Source: Paracoccaceae bacterium (lineage in GTDB: Bacteria; Pseudomonadota; Alphaproteobacteria; Rhodobacterales; Rhodobacteraceae). From it: a DNA stretch of 6,743 nucleotides. The DNA lies in assembly GCA_002400675.1 (NCBI GenBank), contig NVQY01000117.1, positions 607 to 7,349 on the forward strand. Direction: 5' to 3'. A program made the position numbers and the translations under genes. The notes beneath the pieces are model-generated. The model was not told where the DNA came from. It did no database searches and saw only the letters and a list, made by a program, of their open reading frames with translations. The first letter of the stretch is position 1. Every line of letters begins with the position of its first letter. Below are positions 6,393 through 6,743 of this stretch, in pieces.

Positions 6393-6743
6393 GGCTTTAC
6401 CCCCGCGTCTTTTGCGATCTGAAACACCGCGTCGCCCCGCTCGACCTGCCCCAGCGCGCGTTTGCACAACACCAGCCCGGCGTAGGGCGATCGCAATTCA
6501 TCCGCCGGCTTCCACGGCGCGTCCGGGTGATGGATCAGGCCGACGATCTCGTTCTCCGCCACCTCATCGCCGATGTCTTTCAGCGGCTCAAGAACGCCAC
6601 TGTCATAGGCATAAACCGACCCGCAAACGTTGACTTCTCGGGTGCCGTGGGCGGGGTCGGGTTGATAGCCCGGCAGCATGCCCAGCGCGTGCAATACCCT
6701 GCGCACCCCGCGTTCGCAGCGGTGCAGGATGTCCGGCGTCACA
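6389..6743 (-). CDS. C-terminal end of an M14-type (AstE/AspA) deacylase, probable N-acetyl-diaminobutyrate deacetylase DoeB/EutE
   Basis: These are the last 117 or so residues of a larger protein whose start lies right of the window; the GTG at 6742 is an internal Val, not a start. The segment GTREVNVCGSVYAYDSGVLE, followed by IGDEVAENEIVGLIHH and SPYAGLVLCKRALGQVERGD, is the barrel-type C-terminal domain of succinylglutamate desuccinylase/aspartoacylase-family zinc enzymes. The catalytic zinc ligands (His, Glu, His) would be in the missing N-terminal part, so activity cannot be judged here. The 4-base overlap with the dehydratase gene fits an ectoine-degradation operon, where DoeB/EutE removes acetyl from N-alpha-acetyl-diaminobutyrate. 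Family is fairly sure; the specific substrate is an inference from context. Confidence 0.72.
   Translation of the reverse strand, partial: VTPDILHRCERGVRRVLHALGMLPGYQPDPAHGTREVNVCGSVYAYDSGVLEPLKDIGDEVAENEIVGLIHHPDAPWKPADELRSPYAGLVLCKRALGQVERGDAVFQIAKDAGVKP
6399..6404 (-). promoter_or_regulatory. Ribosome binding site of the dehydratase gene
   Basis: GGGGGT on the minus strand, 6 bases before the ATG at 6392, can pair with the anti-Shine-Dalgarno with one G-U wobble. Together with the ATGA overlap it supports the 336-residue start. Confidence 0.5.

Noticed and set aside
6393..6467. N-terminal extension of the dehydratase by 25 residues
   Set aside because: It overlaps the upstream deacylase coding region, is Arg/Gly-rich, and the ATGA-overlap start at 6392 gives the normal family N-terminus.

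Overview
The window reads as GC-rich chromosomal DNA of an alphaproteobacterium, most likely a marine Rhodobacterales (roseobacter) relative. The basis is the GC-rich third codon positions, the tight ATGA-type gene overlaps, and a threonine-dehydratase-like plus M14-deacylase gene pair of the kind found in (hydroxy)ectoine utilisation clusters of that group. This taxonomic call is an inference from style and gene content, not a measured match.

Layout. Positions 1-489 (+) hold the C-terminal part of a cytochrome P450 resembling the CYP199 family; its start lies left of the window. A short gap (490-541) with a hairpin separates it from a convergent block. On the minus strand, read from right to left, come: the C-terminal end of an M14 (AstE/AspA-type) deacylase, probably DoeB/EutE (6389-6743, cut by the window); a PLP-dependent threonine/serine dehydratase-like enzyme, probably EutB (5382-6392), overlapping the deacylase by 4 bases; a 118-base spacer with an inverted repeat; then a four-gene arsenic block: arsB (3974-5263), a PatB/MalY-type PLP enzyme (2736-3944), arsD (2347-2739) and arsA (542-2323).

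How it works together. ArsB is the membrane arsenite carrier. ArsA is the two-domain ATPase that drives it, with all three As(III)/Sb(III)-binding cysteines present. ArsD is the metallochaperone that hands As(III) to ArsA, with its Cys12/Cys13/Cys18 site intact. Together these make a complete ATP-driven arsenite extrusion system, but in the order B-x-D-A rather than the classical R-D-A-B-C, and with no arsR or arsC in view.

The most unusual point is the PatB/MalY-like C-S lyase/aminotransferase gene placed between arsB and arsD. Its stop codon overlaps the arsD start (ATGA), so the two are probably translationally coupled. It carries a Cys-Cys pair seven residues after the PLP lysine. A thiol- or sulfide-releasing role supporting arsenic resistance is a plausible but untested idea. 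All complete genes look intact; no tRNA, rRNA, CRISPR array or mobile element was seen.
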